64,000 nt of DNA from Spartobacteria bacterium (lineage in GTDB: Bacteria; Verrucomicrobiota; Verrucomicrobiia; Chthoniobacterales; UBA10450): contig PLCM01000025.1 of NCBI GenBank assembly GCA_003134765.1, positions 1 through 64,000 on the forward strand, read 5' to 3'. Below are positions 1 to 9,500 of this stretch, in pieces; the first letter of the stretch is position 1; each line of letters begins with the position of its first letter. The position numbers and the translations under genes were made by a program. The notes beneath the pieces were generated by a model. The model did not search any database and was not told where the DNA came from. It worked only from the letters and a program-made list of their open reading frames with translations.

Positions 1-1
1 T

Positions 2-1081
2 ATAACCCTCGGCAAGCCGCGCGACGCAGTCGATTATTTTCGAAAAGGGCTAACCATTTGCGAAAGGCTGGTTAACTCTGATCCATCAAGCCGATCGCTG
101 CGGACAAAACTCTATAGCATTTATTTTGTCATCGGCAGAGTGCTTGGGGTACCAGCCGTGCCGAACCTTGGCGATACGCGGGGTGCTTTGGAGAACCTTC
201 AGAAAGCAGTAAGCGGCAACGAAGCTCTGGCGGCCGAAGACCCGGCTACTGCAAAGTATCGGCAAGTGCTGGCCGCTGATTACAGCAATCTGGCTCAGGT
301 CCAAGCCGGCGATGGTCTTCATGAAGAAGCCGTGCAAAACTATCGTAAGGCTTTGTCTCTGGATGAAGACTTGGTTAAACAAAACCCCACGAACTCGTTT
401 TATCGTCGCGAGTTCGCCGTTGCTAACGGAAATCTTGGTAACGCTTTGCTTGCCTTGAATAATACAGAAGGCGCTCTGGAGAGTTGCCGTCAAGCCGTTG
501 TTCTTAGTGCAGCCTTGGTCGCCGCTGATCCGGCAGATGCTTATGTCCGCAGAGATTCAGCCGTGGCATACCGTGATCTCGCGGTCGCGCTTGCGGCGAA
601 CAGCGATCGCACCGGGGCGCGGACCAATTTTGAAAAGGCCCTGCCAATTTTTCGCGAATTGGCGGCAAAAGATCCAACGAATGCCTTTGTCAAGCAGCAA
701 CAGACTCAAGCTTATCTGAAGTTCAGCACGTTCTTGTCCGATAACAGCGATATTCAGAAGTCGATCGAAAACGCTGGCGAAGCGGCCACGATTGCAGAAT
801 CACTAATCAAGATAGACGCTGCCAACGCAGGGGCGCAGACCCTACTCGCCTCAGGCTACTATCAGATTGGCAAGTGCAACGCGAGCCTGGCAGGTAGACC
901 AGGAACTGCCATTGACCAACAACGGCAGCGTTGGTTGGAGGCGAGGACCTGGTATCAAAGGAGCCTGGGAATCTGGCAGGATATGAAGAGTAAGGCAACG
1001 CTCAGTGCGGCCTATGCCACTAAGCCGGACGAGATCGCGCGCGAGATCGCAAAGTGCGATGCGGCGCTGAGCGATCGTTGA
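2..1081 (+). CDS. C-terminal TPR part of a Ser/Thr protein kinase (5' end outside the window)
   Basis: The frame is open from base 2, so the gene enters from the left; the internal GTG at 140 is not its start. About 359 residues are visible, made of tetratricopeptide-like helical repeats with recurring 'YRRELA...NLGNAL' and 'AL....ADP' patterns. The last residues, KPDEIAREIAKCDAAL, match the ends of the two complete kinases at 11441 (KPDEIGAEIAKCDAAL) and 18907 (KPGEVAQEIANCDLAL). By that comparison this is the periplasmic or extracellular TPR tail of a membrane Ser/Thr kinase; the kinase domain and its sigma partner would lie upstream of the window. The next gene is convergent, with a large inverted repeat between them. 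The TPR assignment is firm. The kinase assignment is inference from paralogy. Confidence 0.85.
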   Translation: MTLGKPRDAVDYFRKGLTICERLVNSDPSSRSLRTKLYSIYFVIGRVLGVPAVPNLGDTRGALENLQKAVSGNEALAAEDPATAKYRQVLAADYSNLAQVQAGDGLHEEAVQNYRKALSLDEDLVKQNPTNSFYRREFAVANGNLGNALLALNNTEGALESCRQAVVLSAALVAADPADAYVRRDSAVAYRDLAVALAANSDRTGARTNFEKALPIFRELAAKDPTNAFVKQQQTQAYLKFSTFLSDNSDIQKSIENAGEAATIAESLIKIDAANAGAQTLLASGYYQIGKCNASLAGRPGTAIDQQRQRWLEARTWYQRSLGIWQDMKSKATLSAAYATKPDEIAREIAKCDAALSDR

Positions 1082-1105
1082 AGTCAGGCCGGCAAGAAAA
1101 CGCGA

Positions 1106-1180
1106 TTGGAGCCGGCGCGCCCTCGCGCCGGTAAGGGTAATGTCGCTATCCCAATCGGCGCGGTGGCGCGCCGGCTCCAA
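1106..1180. repeat. Inverted repeat between convergent genes, possible bidirectional terminator
   Basis: Perfect 16-bp arms (1106-1121 and 1165-1180, starting TTGGAGCCGGCGCG) with partial complementarity continuing inward. The element sits in the 108-bp gap between the kinase tail and the convergent exported-protein gene. No T-run follows, so a Rho-independent terminator is uncertain. The outer sequence TTGGAGCCGGC recurs at 34080, pointing to an interspersed palindromic repeat family. Confidence 0.75.
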
Positions 1181-1189
1181 GAGACTACC

Positions 1190-4100
1190 TTATTGCAGGT
1201 TATACGCTTCGACCAGGCCGATGCCCGTAGCGTTGTTCTTGCCACGCACAACCGCCGTGTAATTCCCCGGCACCAATGTCGCGAGGATCGCGGCCTCGTT
1301 GTCATTGCTCGGCGGGATGGTTGTCGCAGTGATATCCGCCTCCTGGGTATTACGCCAGCCTTCGTTGCTGATCACCGCGCCGTTGGCATCGTGCAGTTCG
1401 AGGGTTGTAGCCGAGAGGGCACCTTGGACGCCAAAGGCCGTCAGCGAAGGACCGATGGCGCGAACGAGAACCTTGGCGGGCTCGGTTCCACCGACAATGA
1501 AGCCGCCGATCATGACGTTGTCGCCCGTATTCACGAAGCCCCGCGTGGAAATGTTGGCTAACTGCGCCGCAGAAGTGGAATCCAGGTCATAGACCTCGGC
1601 CAGACCTACGCCGGTTTCACCGTGCGCACCTTTCAAGACCGCACTGTAATTGCCGGGCGCGAGGGTAGCGACAATGACTGACTCGCGTGGGTCGCTCGGC
1701 GCAAAGCCATTGGGTATTTGGCTGGTATCGCCCTGTTGCCAGTTATCATTGCTCACGACGGTGCCATCCGGCTTATGTAGTTCCAGGAATGGATCGCTGA
1801 GTGTGCCGGGGACGCCAAAGTTTGCCAGAGATGGGCCGATACCACGGATCAGCACCTTCTTGGTTGAACCGCTCGGGCCGGTGACAATGAAGCCGGCGAT
1901 CAAAGCGTTATCGCCAGCGAGCACGTTCATGCGGGTCGAGATGTTCAAGGGCTGGCCGGGTTTCGGCGCTGGCACGCTCGGATCAACAGACGTGAGCAGA
2001 CCGTTAGCAGTCACTGTTACCTGTGCGTTCGAACTCACCGACGAAAAGGAACCGGTCGCCGAGGTAAACCCTAACGAACTAAACGTGTCGAGGGTGCTCG
2101 GCGTGTAGCCATTAACGTCGCGAACATCGAGCTTGCCGTTCAAGTTGGCCGTTTTTAGCACATCGAGCCGATCATATTGACCGGGAGCAGCGCCGCCATT
2201 TTCAACGACTAACGTACCTTGCGCGCCTTGCGTGTAGTTGCCGAGAATCGAAATGCCGCCCGTGGAGTGGCCCGGTGAGATGTAGCTGTTGTTGGTAACA
2301 TCACCCACGATGATTCCGGAGCCGGTCAACGACCCACCATTCAGCGCCACCGAGCCGAGGATCACCACGTGCGACAAATCGGTTTCACCACCGTTTTGCA
2401 CATAACCGTTCGATGCAGAAGCGCCCTCTGCACTGGTCGACTCCCTGGCGGCGGAAGCAATCGCAGCGCCATCATCGGTAATGAATCCCGCGCAATCGTG
2501 GCTAAGCAGGCTCGCGCCGTCATGCCCAATAAGACCCGCGCCGTCCTGGCCAATCAGACCCGCGCCGTCCTGGCCAATAAGACCTGCGCCGTCCTGGCCA
2601 ATAAGACCTGCCCCGTCTTGCCCAATAAGACTCGCACCGTCGTGGCCGATGAGACTCGCACTATCGCTGCTAATAAAACTTGCACCGTCGCTGGCAACCA
2701 ATGCGCTGATATTTCCCGTTATGAGCCCGACATTTGTGATGGAGTTGGCTTGGATCTGACGGATTACCGCGGCGGGATCGAGCTGCGCAAGTGAGTTTAT
2801 GCCGCTCGGCGTTTGCCAGTCGATCGTCCCATTATTCTCCATGGTTTGAACCCCATGAACTCCGCCACTGCCTCTAAAGACAACCTTACCGTAGTTAGTT
2901 ATTCCCTTGAAAAGAGTACCGCTAAAAACGACATCGCTCTCGTTATCCAAGATACAAGTGGCGCCTTGGTCAATAATTAGAGCGCAATCCTCAAAGATGC
3001 CGCTGTGCACGATGGTGATCAGACTATTCACATCCAACAGACCAGGTCCGATGATGTGGCCGCCATTAAGCGTAAGCGACCTGACCGCCTCGCCACCTAC
3101 CGCCAGGTTAATAGTATGGGACCCGATAATAGCAAAGTCGTCAGCACGGGGAATACCGGGATTGAGGGCCTCATCCAGCCAGGTGTTAGGATTCTCCCAG
3201 TCGCCGTCATTGACTGCTCTAAACACCTTGCCTGTACTCGCAGCGTTGGTGGACGCGCGTTTGCCGCCAGTTGGAGCCGGAACAACGCGGAGGTAAACAG
3301 GACCTGTGCCGGCGCGAGCGGTCGCCTCAAGGTCATCCACCGCAACCGCTTCGATTATGTGGTCGCCAATCACATTCGTGGTATAATCAGTGCCGCCACT
3401 TGAGACACCGCTGCCTAGTTCAGCAACAGTTGATCCGTCGAACTTAAGCTTGAAGCTCTTAATCAGCCGATTGCTTTGAGCAGTAGCCCCAAAATGAAAG
3501 GTACCCGATTCTACTAGAATAGGATGATCGATGTCGTGTCCGTCGCCGCTGCCCGCCAACCCCGACGGCGGTTGAACCGTTACCGCGGGAGGTGTATCAG
3601 ACGTGAGGTTGAATGCTCCGGAGGCGTTCGATATACTATTCACAGAACCAGACAGACTCGCGACAGCGCGGAAGAAGATGCCTTGCCCGGGCGGATAGTT
3701 GTTTACCAGGAGAAGGAAGAAATTAGGATACTGCGGGTTAGTGCTTTGCTGCATATGCCCAGCGTTGCCGTTGTTCAGGTCGACCCAGCTACTTTCATCG
3801 GCTGGCGTTGTTGTCGTTTGAATACGCAACGCTACCCCGCTTTCCACGGTGGACTTAGTCACGCGGAAGTAGAGATCGGCGATTGAGCTGTTGGCGGTGA
3901 TAGACAAGCGCGTAGGACTCAAGTGAGGCTTGGCGCTGACAAGGTTAAACGGCCCTACCACATTCGAGATGCTATTCGGGTAGGCCGAGGCGAGAGAGAT
4001 GGCGCGAAAGTAAACACCGTTCTGTAACGGATAATCAGTCGAGTTAAGAATGAACTGGTTCCTGGCCGCATCGAAAGTCATTCTACCGCCTCTGTCGTTG

Positions 4101-6460
4101 GCCAGGTCGGTCCAGCTCGATTCGTCGTTAGGTGTCGTGGTCGCCTGGACCCGCACACTCAGGCCGGCGGGTGTGCCACCTTGCCGGGCTAGAAAACGCA
4201 GGACCGTGTCGGCAACGTTGTTGCTTGGCGCTGTGCTTTCGTTGACAGCAAACACCGTCGCTGAAAGTCCACCATGCGGAGGCGGGGGTGGCGGCGGAAT
4301 CCGGCCCAGGACACTGATGTATCCGGAAAAATTATTCGTCACAAATAACTGATGCGTCGCAGCATCAAACGTCATCCGCCCCGGCCAGGTCCCAAGCCCG
4401 TTTACCTGCCCGATAAAGGCATAGTTCGCAGCCGGATTAAACACGGTAACCCATCCCGTAAAACTGGTGTCATTCGTGCTGTCGGACACAAAAACAGTGT
4501 TGCTGCTTTCGTCGACCGCTACTCCGGCGACCGCGTCGCCGCTATTGCTATTCGTGTTGGAAAACGTCGTCACCACTTGATCGGTCGCGCCGTCGATCAC
4601 CGTTACCGTGTTGTCCACGGATTGGGAGGAGACGTTTGCCACATAGATTTTGTTGTTGGTGTGATCGATCGCGATTTGCCCAGGAACAACACCGGCTGTC
4701 ACCGTCGTAACGACCTGGTTCGCATTGCCATCGATGATCTCAACATTATTACCTTGGAAACTAGCGCCGTAATCCACGTAAACACGGCCGGTCGCAGGGT
4801 TCACCGCCACATCACTCGCCTTTTGCGGAAGCGGGATGGTCGTGAGGAGCGAGTTGTCGTTGAGGTTATAGACAAAGAGCGCAGCACCAGTCTGGATGCC
4901 ATTCGCGTCAAACTGGACGCCGCTTACATAAAGCCGCTGCCGCGAGTCATCGACGGCCAAAAAACCGTGATTATAGTCGTGATCGGAAACGGTAACGGTA
5001 GCCACGACAGTGTTAGTCGCGCCGTCTATAACATCAAAGACCGATGCGCTATGGCTCGCGGATGGATCGATCACTACATTGCCGGTGATATAGACACGAT
5101 TTAAAGCTTCGCTCACCGCTACGTCACGATCGCCATTATCGTTACTACTATTGATAGTGCTATGGCCTACCTGCACCCGCGCCAGAATGGCGTGGCTTGA
5201 TCCAGTGTCGATCACGAGGACGTCGTTAGCCTGGTGGTCAGCGACATAGAGCCGTCCGGTTTTCGAATTAGCGGCGAATGAATCTGGTTGGTAACCGGTC
5301 GTAATCCATGTCGTACTGCCGTTCGCCGGGTCGATGGCTCCAATGCTGTTTTGACTGCTAAAGCCGCCCCTCTGCGTGGCATAGATTTTCCCCGTGCTGA
5401 GCAGCACGCCGCCATCAGTGAACCACTGCGGCACTTGGCCGACGAGAGCGTTGTTTTGTGTGTCAATGATCATTGCACGGGACGACGGGAGAGCTGAGCC
5501 GCTGAAGTAAGCGCGGTGCCGGGTTGGATCACTAGTCGCTCCGGCAAAATCTCCCTCCACCACAGCGAAACTGTCCGTCCCCAGATCAATCGTAGCGATA
5601 ACCGCGCCTCCACCAATCGCGAGAATGACGTGGCGCGGGCTGTTGTTGCCGTTCGGGAGCGCTGCGGCGACATAAGCGCGGTTCAAACTCGAATCGGCGG
5701 TGATGTTGCCCATGGTATAGCTTCCTGTCTGAACAAAAGAGACCGAGAGACTGTCGAGATCGATCACGGCTACAGTGCCCGTGCCATTGTTGCCATTGCC
5801 ACTGGGGCTAAAGGCTGAGACGTAAAGCTTTCGGTTCACCGAATCGATCGCTGTTCCCACAGGCTGATAACTCAGGTTGCCGTCGGAAAGAGTGATGTCG
5901 CTAATGTCCGTCAAGCTTGAGCCGTCGTAGACCGAGAGCCCAGCGCAGCAATTGTTCGGCGTAAACGCAAATATGCGGCCGGTGACTGGATCAATGATGC
6001 CGTTCTGGAGAGCGAGCCGGGAGTTAATCGTCGACTTGATTTGGTTGGTCGCACCGTCGATCACCACCACCTGAGGCACAAAGGTCCTTCCATCAGTTGA
6101 GCCCTCTATGCCGGCATAAATCGTGTTGGTGCTTTCGTTAACCGCGAGCAGCTGCTCAAAAGCACCTCCGACGCCGGTAGGCAGCGGCAGGTTGACAATC
6201 ACGCTATTTGTCTGCGTGTCCATTACGCTAACGACTCCGCCAACCCCAAACGGCCCATTCGCTCCTGCGTAAACGCGCTTCGTGGTGTTGTTGAGGGCGA
6301 GGTTATACGGTCCAATGGCGGGCGGACCAGACAGTGGATTGATCGTGTCGATGAGGCTGGGAACAGACGCGGCGAACGCTGGTGTAACCATCAACACGAT
6401 CGATGCCAGCCTGAACAAGAGGGACCGGATCGCCCCGGAAGGAGACGCTTCTGTTTTCAT
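1190..6460 (-). CDS. Giant exported protein 1: YVTN-like beta-propeller head on the common stalk (1756 aa)
   Basis: Start chosen at 6460 (MKTEASPSG): a GAAAGG ribosome site lies 6-7 bases upstream, and the spacing to the leader motif matches the paralogs better than the upstream ATG at 6478. A Sec signal peptide ends near AFA-AS. Residues ~30-720 are beta-propeller repeats of YVTN/surface-antigen type ('GRLYVADHQANDVLVIDTGS'). A proline run and HGGL (~4285) open the shared stalk: two to three ~95-residue 'VRVQATTTP..ESSW' modules, an Ig-like segment, a 'DWENPNTW' module, ten octapeptide repeats, an autotransporter-like 'SGTGxIxGDVTNN' segment, then two ~115-residue C-terminal copies ending EAYNLQ. 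No catalytic motif was seen. It is probably an adhesin or other surface protein; that function is inference. No LPXTG, PEP-CTERM or beta-barrel end is visible. Confidence 0.9.
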   Translation of the reverse strand: MKTEASPSGAIRSLLFRLASIVLMVTPAFAASVPSLIDTINPLSGPPAIGPYNLALNNTTKRVYAGANGPFGVGGVVSVMDTQTNSVIVNLPLPTGVGGAFEQLLAVNESTNTIYAGIEGSTDGRTFVPQVVVIDGATNQIKSTINSRLALQNGIIDPVTGRIFAFTPNNCCAGLSVYDGSSLTDISDITLSDGNLSYQPVGTAIDSVNRKLYVSAFSPSGNGNNGTGTVAVIDLDSLSVSFVQTGSYTMGNITADSSLNRAYVAAALPNGNNSPRHVILAIGGGAVIATIDLGTDSFAVVEGDFAGATSDPTRHRAYFSGSALPSSRAMIIDTQNNALVGQVPQWFTDGGVLLSTGKIYATQRGGFSSQNSIGAIDPANGSTTWITTGYQPDSFAANSKTGRLYVADHQANDVLVIDTGSSHAILARVQVGHSTINSSNDNGDRDVAVSEALNRVYITGNVVIDPSASHSASVFDVIDGATNTVVATVTVSDHDYNHGFLAVDDSRQRLYVSGVQFDANGIQTGAALFVYNLNDNSLLTTIPLPQKASDVAVNPATGRVYVDYGASFQGNNVEIIDGNANQVVTTVTAGVVPGQIAIDHTNNKIYVANVSSQSVDNTVTVIDGATDQVVTTFSNTNSNSGDAVAGVAVDESSNTVFVSDSTNDTSFTGWVTVFNPAANYAFIGQVNGLGTWPGRMTFDAATHQLFVTNNFSGYISVLGRIPPPPPPPHGGLSATVFAVNESTAPSNNVADTVLRFLARQGGTPAGLSVRVQATTTPNDESSWTDLANDRGGRMTFDAARNQFILNSTDYPLQNGVYFRAISLASAYPNSISNVVGPFNLVSAKPHLSPTRLSITANSSIADLYFRVTKSTVESGVALRIQTTTTPADESSWVDLNNGNAGHMQQSTNPQYPNFFLLLVNNYPPGQGIFFRAVASLSGSVNSISNASGAFNLTSDTPPAVTVQPPSGLAGSGDGHDIDHPILVESGTFHFGATAQSNRLIKSFKLKFDGSTVAELGSGVSSGGTDYTTNVIGDHIIEAVAVDDLEATARAGTGPVYLRVVPAPTGGKRASTNAASTGKVFRAVNDGDWENPNTWLDEALNPGIPRADDFAIIGSHTINLAVGGEAVRSLTLNGGHIIGPGLLDVNSLITIVHSGIFEDCALIIDQGATCILDNESDVVFSGTLFKGITNYGKVVFRGSGGVHGVQTMENNGTIDWQTPSGINSLAQLDPAAVIRQIQANSITNVGLITGNISALVASDGASFISSDSASLIGHDGASLIGQDGAGLIGQDGAGLIGQDGAGLIGQDGAGLIGHDGASLLSHDCAGFITDDGAAIASAARESTSAEGASASNGYVQNGGETDLSHVVILGSVALNGGSLTGSGIIVGDVTNNSYISPGHSTGGISILGNYTQGAQGTLVVENGGAAPGQYDRLDVLKTANLNGKLDVRDVNGYTPSTLDTFSSLGFTSATGSFSSVSSNAQVTVTANGLLTSVDPSVPAPKPGQPLNISTRMNVLAGDNALIAGFIVTGPSGSTKKVLIRGIGPSLANFGVPGTLSDPFLELHKPDGTVVSNDNWQQGDTSQIPNGFAPSDPRESVIVATLAPGNYSAVLKGAHGETGVGLAEVYDLDSTSAAQLANISTRGFVNTGDNVMIGGFIVGGTEPAKVLVRAIGPSLTAFGVQGALSATTLELHDANGAVISNEGWRNTQEADITATTIPPSNDNEAAILATLVPGNYTAVVRGKNNATGIGLVEAYNLQ
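2462..2701 (-). repeat. Ten tandem octapeptide (24-bp) repeats in exported protein 1
   Basis: Ten consecutive 24-bp units encode octapeptides such as LIGQDGAG (four nearly identical copies), LIGHDGAS, FISSDSAS and FITDDGAA. The hydrophobic pair at positions 1-2 and the Gly/Ala/Ser-rich end at 6-8 suggest a tight beta-solenoid. Near-identical central units imply recent copy-number change by slippage or recombination. Confidence 0.9.
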
Positions 6461-6483
6461 AAAAAGCCTTTCATTCATCTAGC

Positions 6484-6520
6484 AACGCGACAAATCCGGG
6501 AAAACCGGACCAGAAAAGTT
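6484..6520 (-). promoter_or_regulatory. Conserved leader motif, copy 1
   Basis: Read on the minus strand, the motif runs AACTTTTCTGGT, then an inverted repeat TCCGG-TTTTC-CCGGA (6495-6509), then ATTTGTCGCGTT. It ends 23 bp before the chosen start at 6460. Matching copies precede the starts at 10733 and 18168. It could be a promoter for one of the ECF sigma factors, an operator, or an RNA leader hairpin. The presence is observed; the function is inferred. Confidence 0.6.
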
Positions 6521-6527
6521 CCTGCAT

Positions 6528-9500
6528 CTATTGCAGATTGTAGGCTTCGACTAACCCGATGCCGGTCGTGTTGTTCTTTCCCCGGACGACAGCGGTGTAA
6601 TTCCCCGGCACGAGCGTGGCCAGGATCGCGGCCTCGTTGTCATTGCTCGGCGGGATGGTTGTCGCAGTGATATCCGCCTCCTGGGTATTACGCCAGCCTT
6701 CGTTGCTGATGACGGCGCCATTTGCGTCGTGGAGCTCGAGCGTGGTTGCCGGGAGCGCGCCTTGCACGCCAAACGCCGCGAGCGACGGACCAATTGCGCG
6801 CACAAGAACCTTGGTCGGTTCGCTGCCGCCGACGATAAAGCCGCCGATCATCACATTGTCGCCCGTATTGACGAAACCCCGCGTGGAAATGTTGGCTAAC
6901 TGCGCCGCAGAAGTGGAATCGAGGTCGTACACTTCCGCCAGGCCCACGCCGGTTTCACCGTGCGCACCTTTCAGCACCGCACTGTAATTGCCAGGCACGA
7001 GCGTAGCGACTATGACTGACTCGCGTGGGTCGCTCGGCGCAAAGCCATTGGGTATCTGGCTGGTATCGCCTTGTTGCCAGTTATCGTTCACCACGACGGT
7101 GCCGTCGGGCTTATGCAATTCCAAAAACGGATCGCTCAGCGTCCCAGGCACGCCAAAGTTCGCCAGCGAAGGTCCGATGCCGCGGATTAGCACCTTCTTG
7201 GTCGAGCCGCTCGGACCTGTGACAATAAAGCCGGCGATCAAGACGTTATCCCCCGCGAGCACGTTCATCCGCGTCGAGATGTTCAACGGCTGGCCGGCCT
7301 TCGGGCCGGGCACGCTCGGATTAACGGAAGCAAGCACACCGTTACTATTTACCGTTACTTGCGCGTTCGAGCTGACAGAGGCAAAGGCACCGGTCATGCT
7401 CTTGTAGGCGATAGGATTGGAAGTATCGGCGGCATTAGGTTGATAGGAATTGATTAGCTTTAGATCGAGCTTACCGCCCAGATTAGCTGCACGACTTATT
7501 TGTAAGCTATCGAACTGCCCGCCTTTGGCTCCGCCAATTTCGAGGATGATTGTGCCGTTCGAACCCTGGGCAAAGTCGCCTAGCACAGCTAGTGCGCCGG
7601 CGGAATGGCCGGGCGCAACGAAACCACCATTATTCGTCAGGTTACCCTGGATAAAACCTGTGCCGCTAAGAACGCCTCCATTAAGAGTAACAGCCCCGAC
7701 GACGGTAACTGCACTTAGGTTAGTCTCTCCCGCAGTTTGTATGTAGCCAGTCGATCCAGCTGCGGCAGACGTTTCTGCGAAGCCGTGGAAGTTCCCGGCA
7801 CCGGTCGCTACTATGTTGCCTGCACCGGTCGCTACGATGTTTCCTGCTCCGGTCGCAACGATGTTCCCCGCTCCGGTCGCTACTATGTTACCTGCGCCGG
7901 TCGCTACGATGTTTCCTGCGCCGGTCGCGACTATTGTTCCGCCGTCGTGCGAGACAATGCTGGCGCCATCCGAAGATATAAAGCTCGCGCCATCGCTGCT
8001 AATAAAACCTGAGATAGGACTGGCAATGCGCCCGCTGTTCGTAAAGGTATCGGCTTGCACAAGGCGAACCGCGGCCTGGGGGTCAATGCTTGCCTGCGGG
8101 GGAGCCTGTAACGGTGGCAGGAAGTTGATTGTTCCTTCGTTGTACATCTTTTGCGCGCCAACCAAACCGCCGGAACCATGAATGTTCAGGGTCCCAAAAA
8201 CAAAGAATGTGCCGCTAAAGTTGTCATCCGGTGGGTTAGTCTGGAAAATGACGTTGGAAGTATTGTTGAGGTTCCCTGTAGCTCCCGACTCGATCTCCAG
8301 AAGCATCGAACCCTTAACTGCCATTCCTTCCACGTCGAAGGTGCCGTAAATCTTGAGGGTGGCACTGCCTACAAGAAAGCCGCCATTGATCGAGACCGAT
8401 CCTGCTTCAGCATCGAACCCGAAGTAGATTGTATTGTCTCCAATCTCGACAGAGTCGAGTCGCGTCGGCACTCCATTGTTCCCGTTTTCATCCTTCCAGG
8501 TTGAAGCATCGGTCCAGACGCCACCGTTAACGGCCACCTGGTAAAAATGTGACAAGCTCGCGGCTGCAAGCATCCTCTTGTCGCGGGCGTTCTGGTTAGG
8601 CACAATTTTGATGAAGACCGGTGCCGTTCCAAGACGTGCGGTAGCATTCTGGTCATCCACTGCAACTGCTTCCAGGACGTGGAATGAGCCTAGCGGATCG
8701 ATCGTGGTTATTGATGCTTGTTTCTCGCCATTCGTGAAGGTCGTGCGCGTCTCTCCATCAACCTGGAACTTTAGGCTTTTAAGAGATCGCGCAGTATTCA
8801 CTGTAGCTCCAAAGGAATAGAACCCATACGGCACCAAGATAGGATTCTTGGGGTCGTGACCATCGCTAGTGTTGAGCCCGGCCGGCGGATTAAGAGTAAC
8901 GACTGGCGGCACGACCTGGGTTACGTTGAAAGGCCCCATGATATTTGAAATGCTATCGCTGTAACCCGATGCGCTGGCGAGGGCGCGAAAGTAAACGTTG
9001 TTAGTAGTAGGAAAGCTATTGTAAAGCAGAAGGAACTGCTTCGGATCAATGCTCTGGGTCATACCGCCGTTTGGCAGATCACTCCAACTACCTTCGTCGT
9101 CCGGATTAGTGCTTGCTTGCACGCGCACCGTCATTCCTGTAACCGTGGCTGATTCCGTGGCGCGGAAGTAGAGATCGGCAATCGAGCCGTTGCCGGTAAA
9201 GTCGAGTCTTGTCGAACCAATGAGAGGGTTACTGCTCGCCAGGTCGAAGGGTCCGACTACATTTGAGATGCTATCAGGGTAGCCGCCCGCGGAGCTAACG
9301 GCTCGAAAATAGACACCATTCTGTGCCGGATAGGAAAGGGAGACGAGAGCAAAGACCTGGAAGTTGGAAAGGTAGGCCATTCCACCGTTGGTTGCATCGT
9401 TTAAATCGGCCCAGCTACTCTCCGTAGCTGGCGTTGTAGTTGCCTGGACGCGTACGCTCACATCTCCGGCGAGAGCGTTTTGCTGCGCAGTAATGAGGAG

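Noticed and set aside
4352..5104. Plus-strand open frame of 250 aa inside exported protein 1
   Set aside because: It is antisense to a clearly coding beta-propeller region with signal peptide and repeats; the composition is Arg/His-rich, as expected of a shadow frame.
6496..6530. Standard ECF promoter (GGAAC and CGTT) in the leader motif
   Set aside because: GGAAC and CGTT are both present in copy 1, but about 30 bp apart, too far for the usual ~16-bp spacing, and GGAAC is not kept in the other copies.
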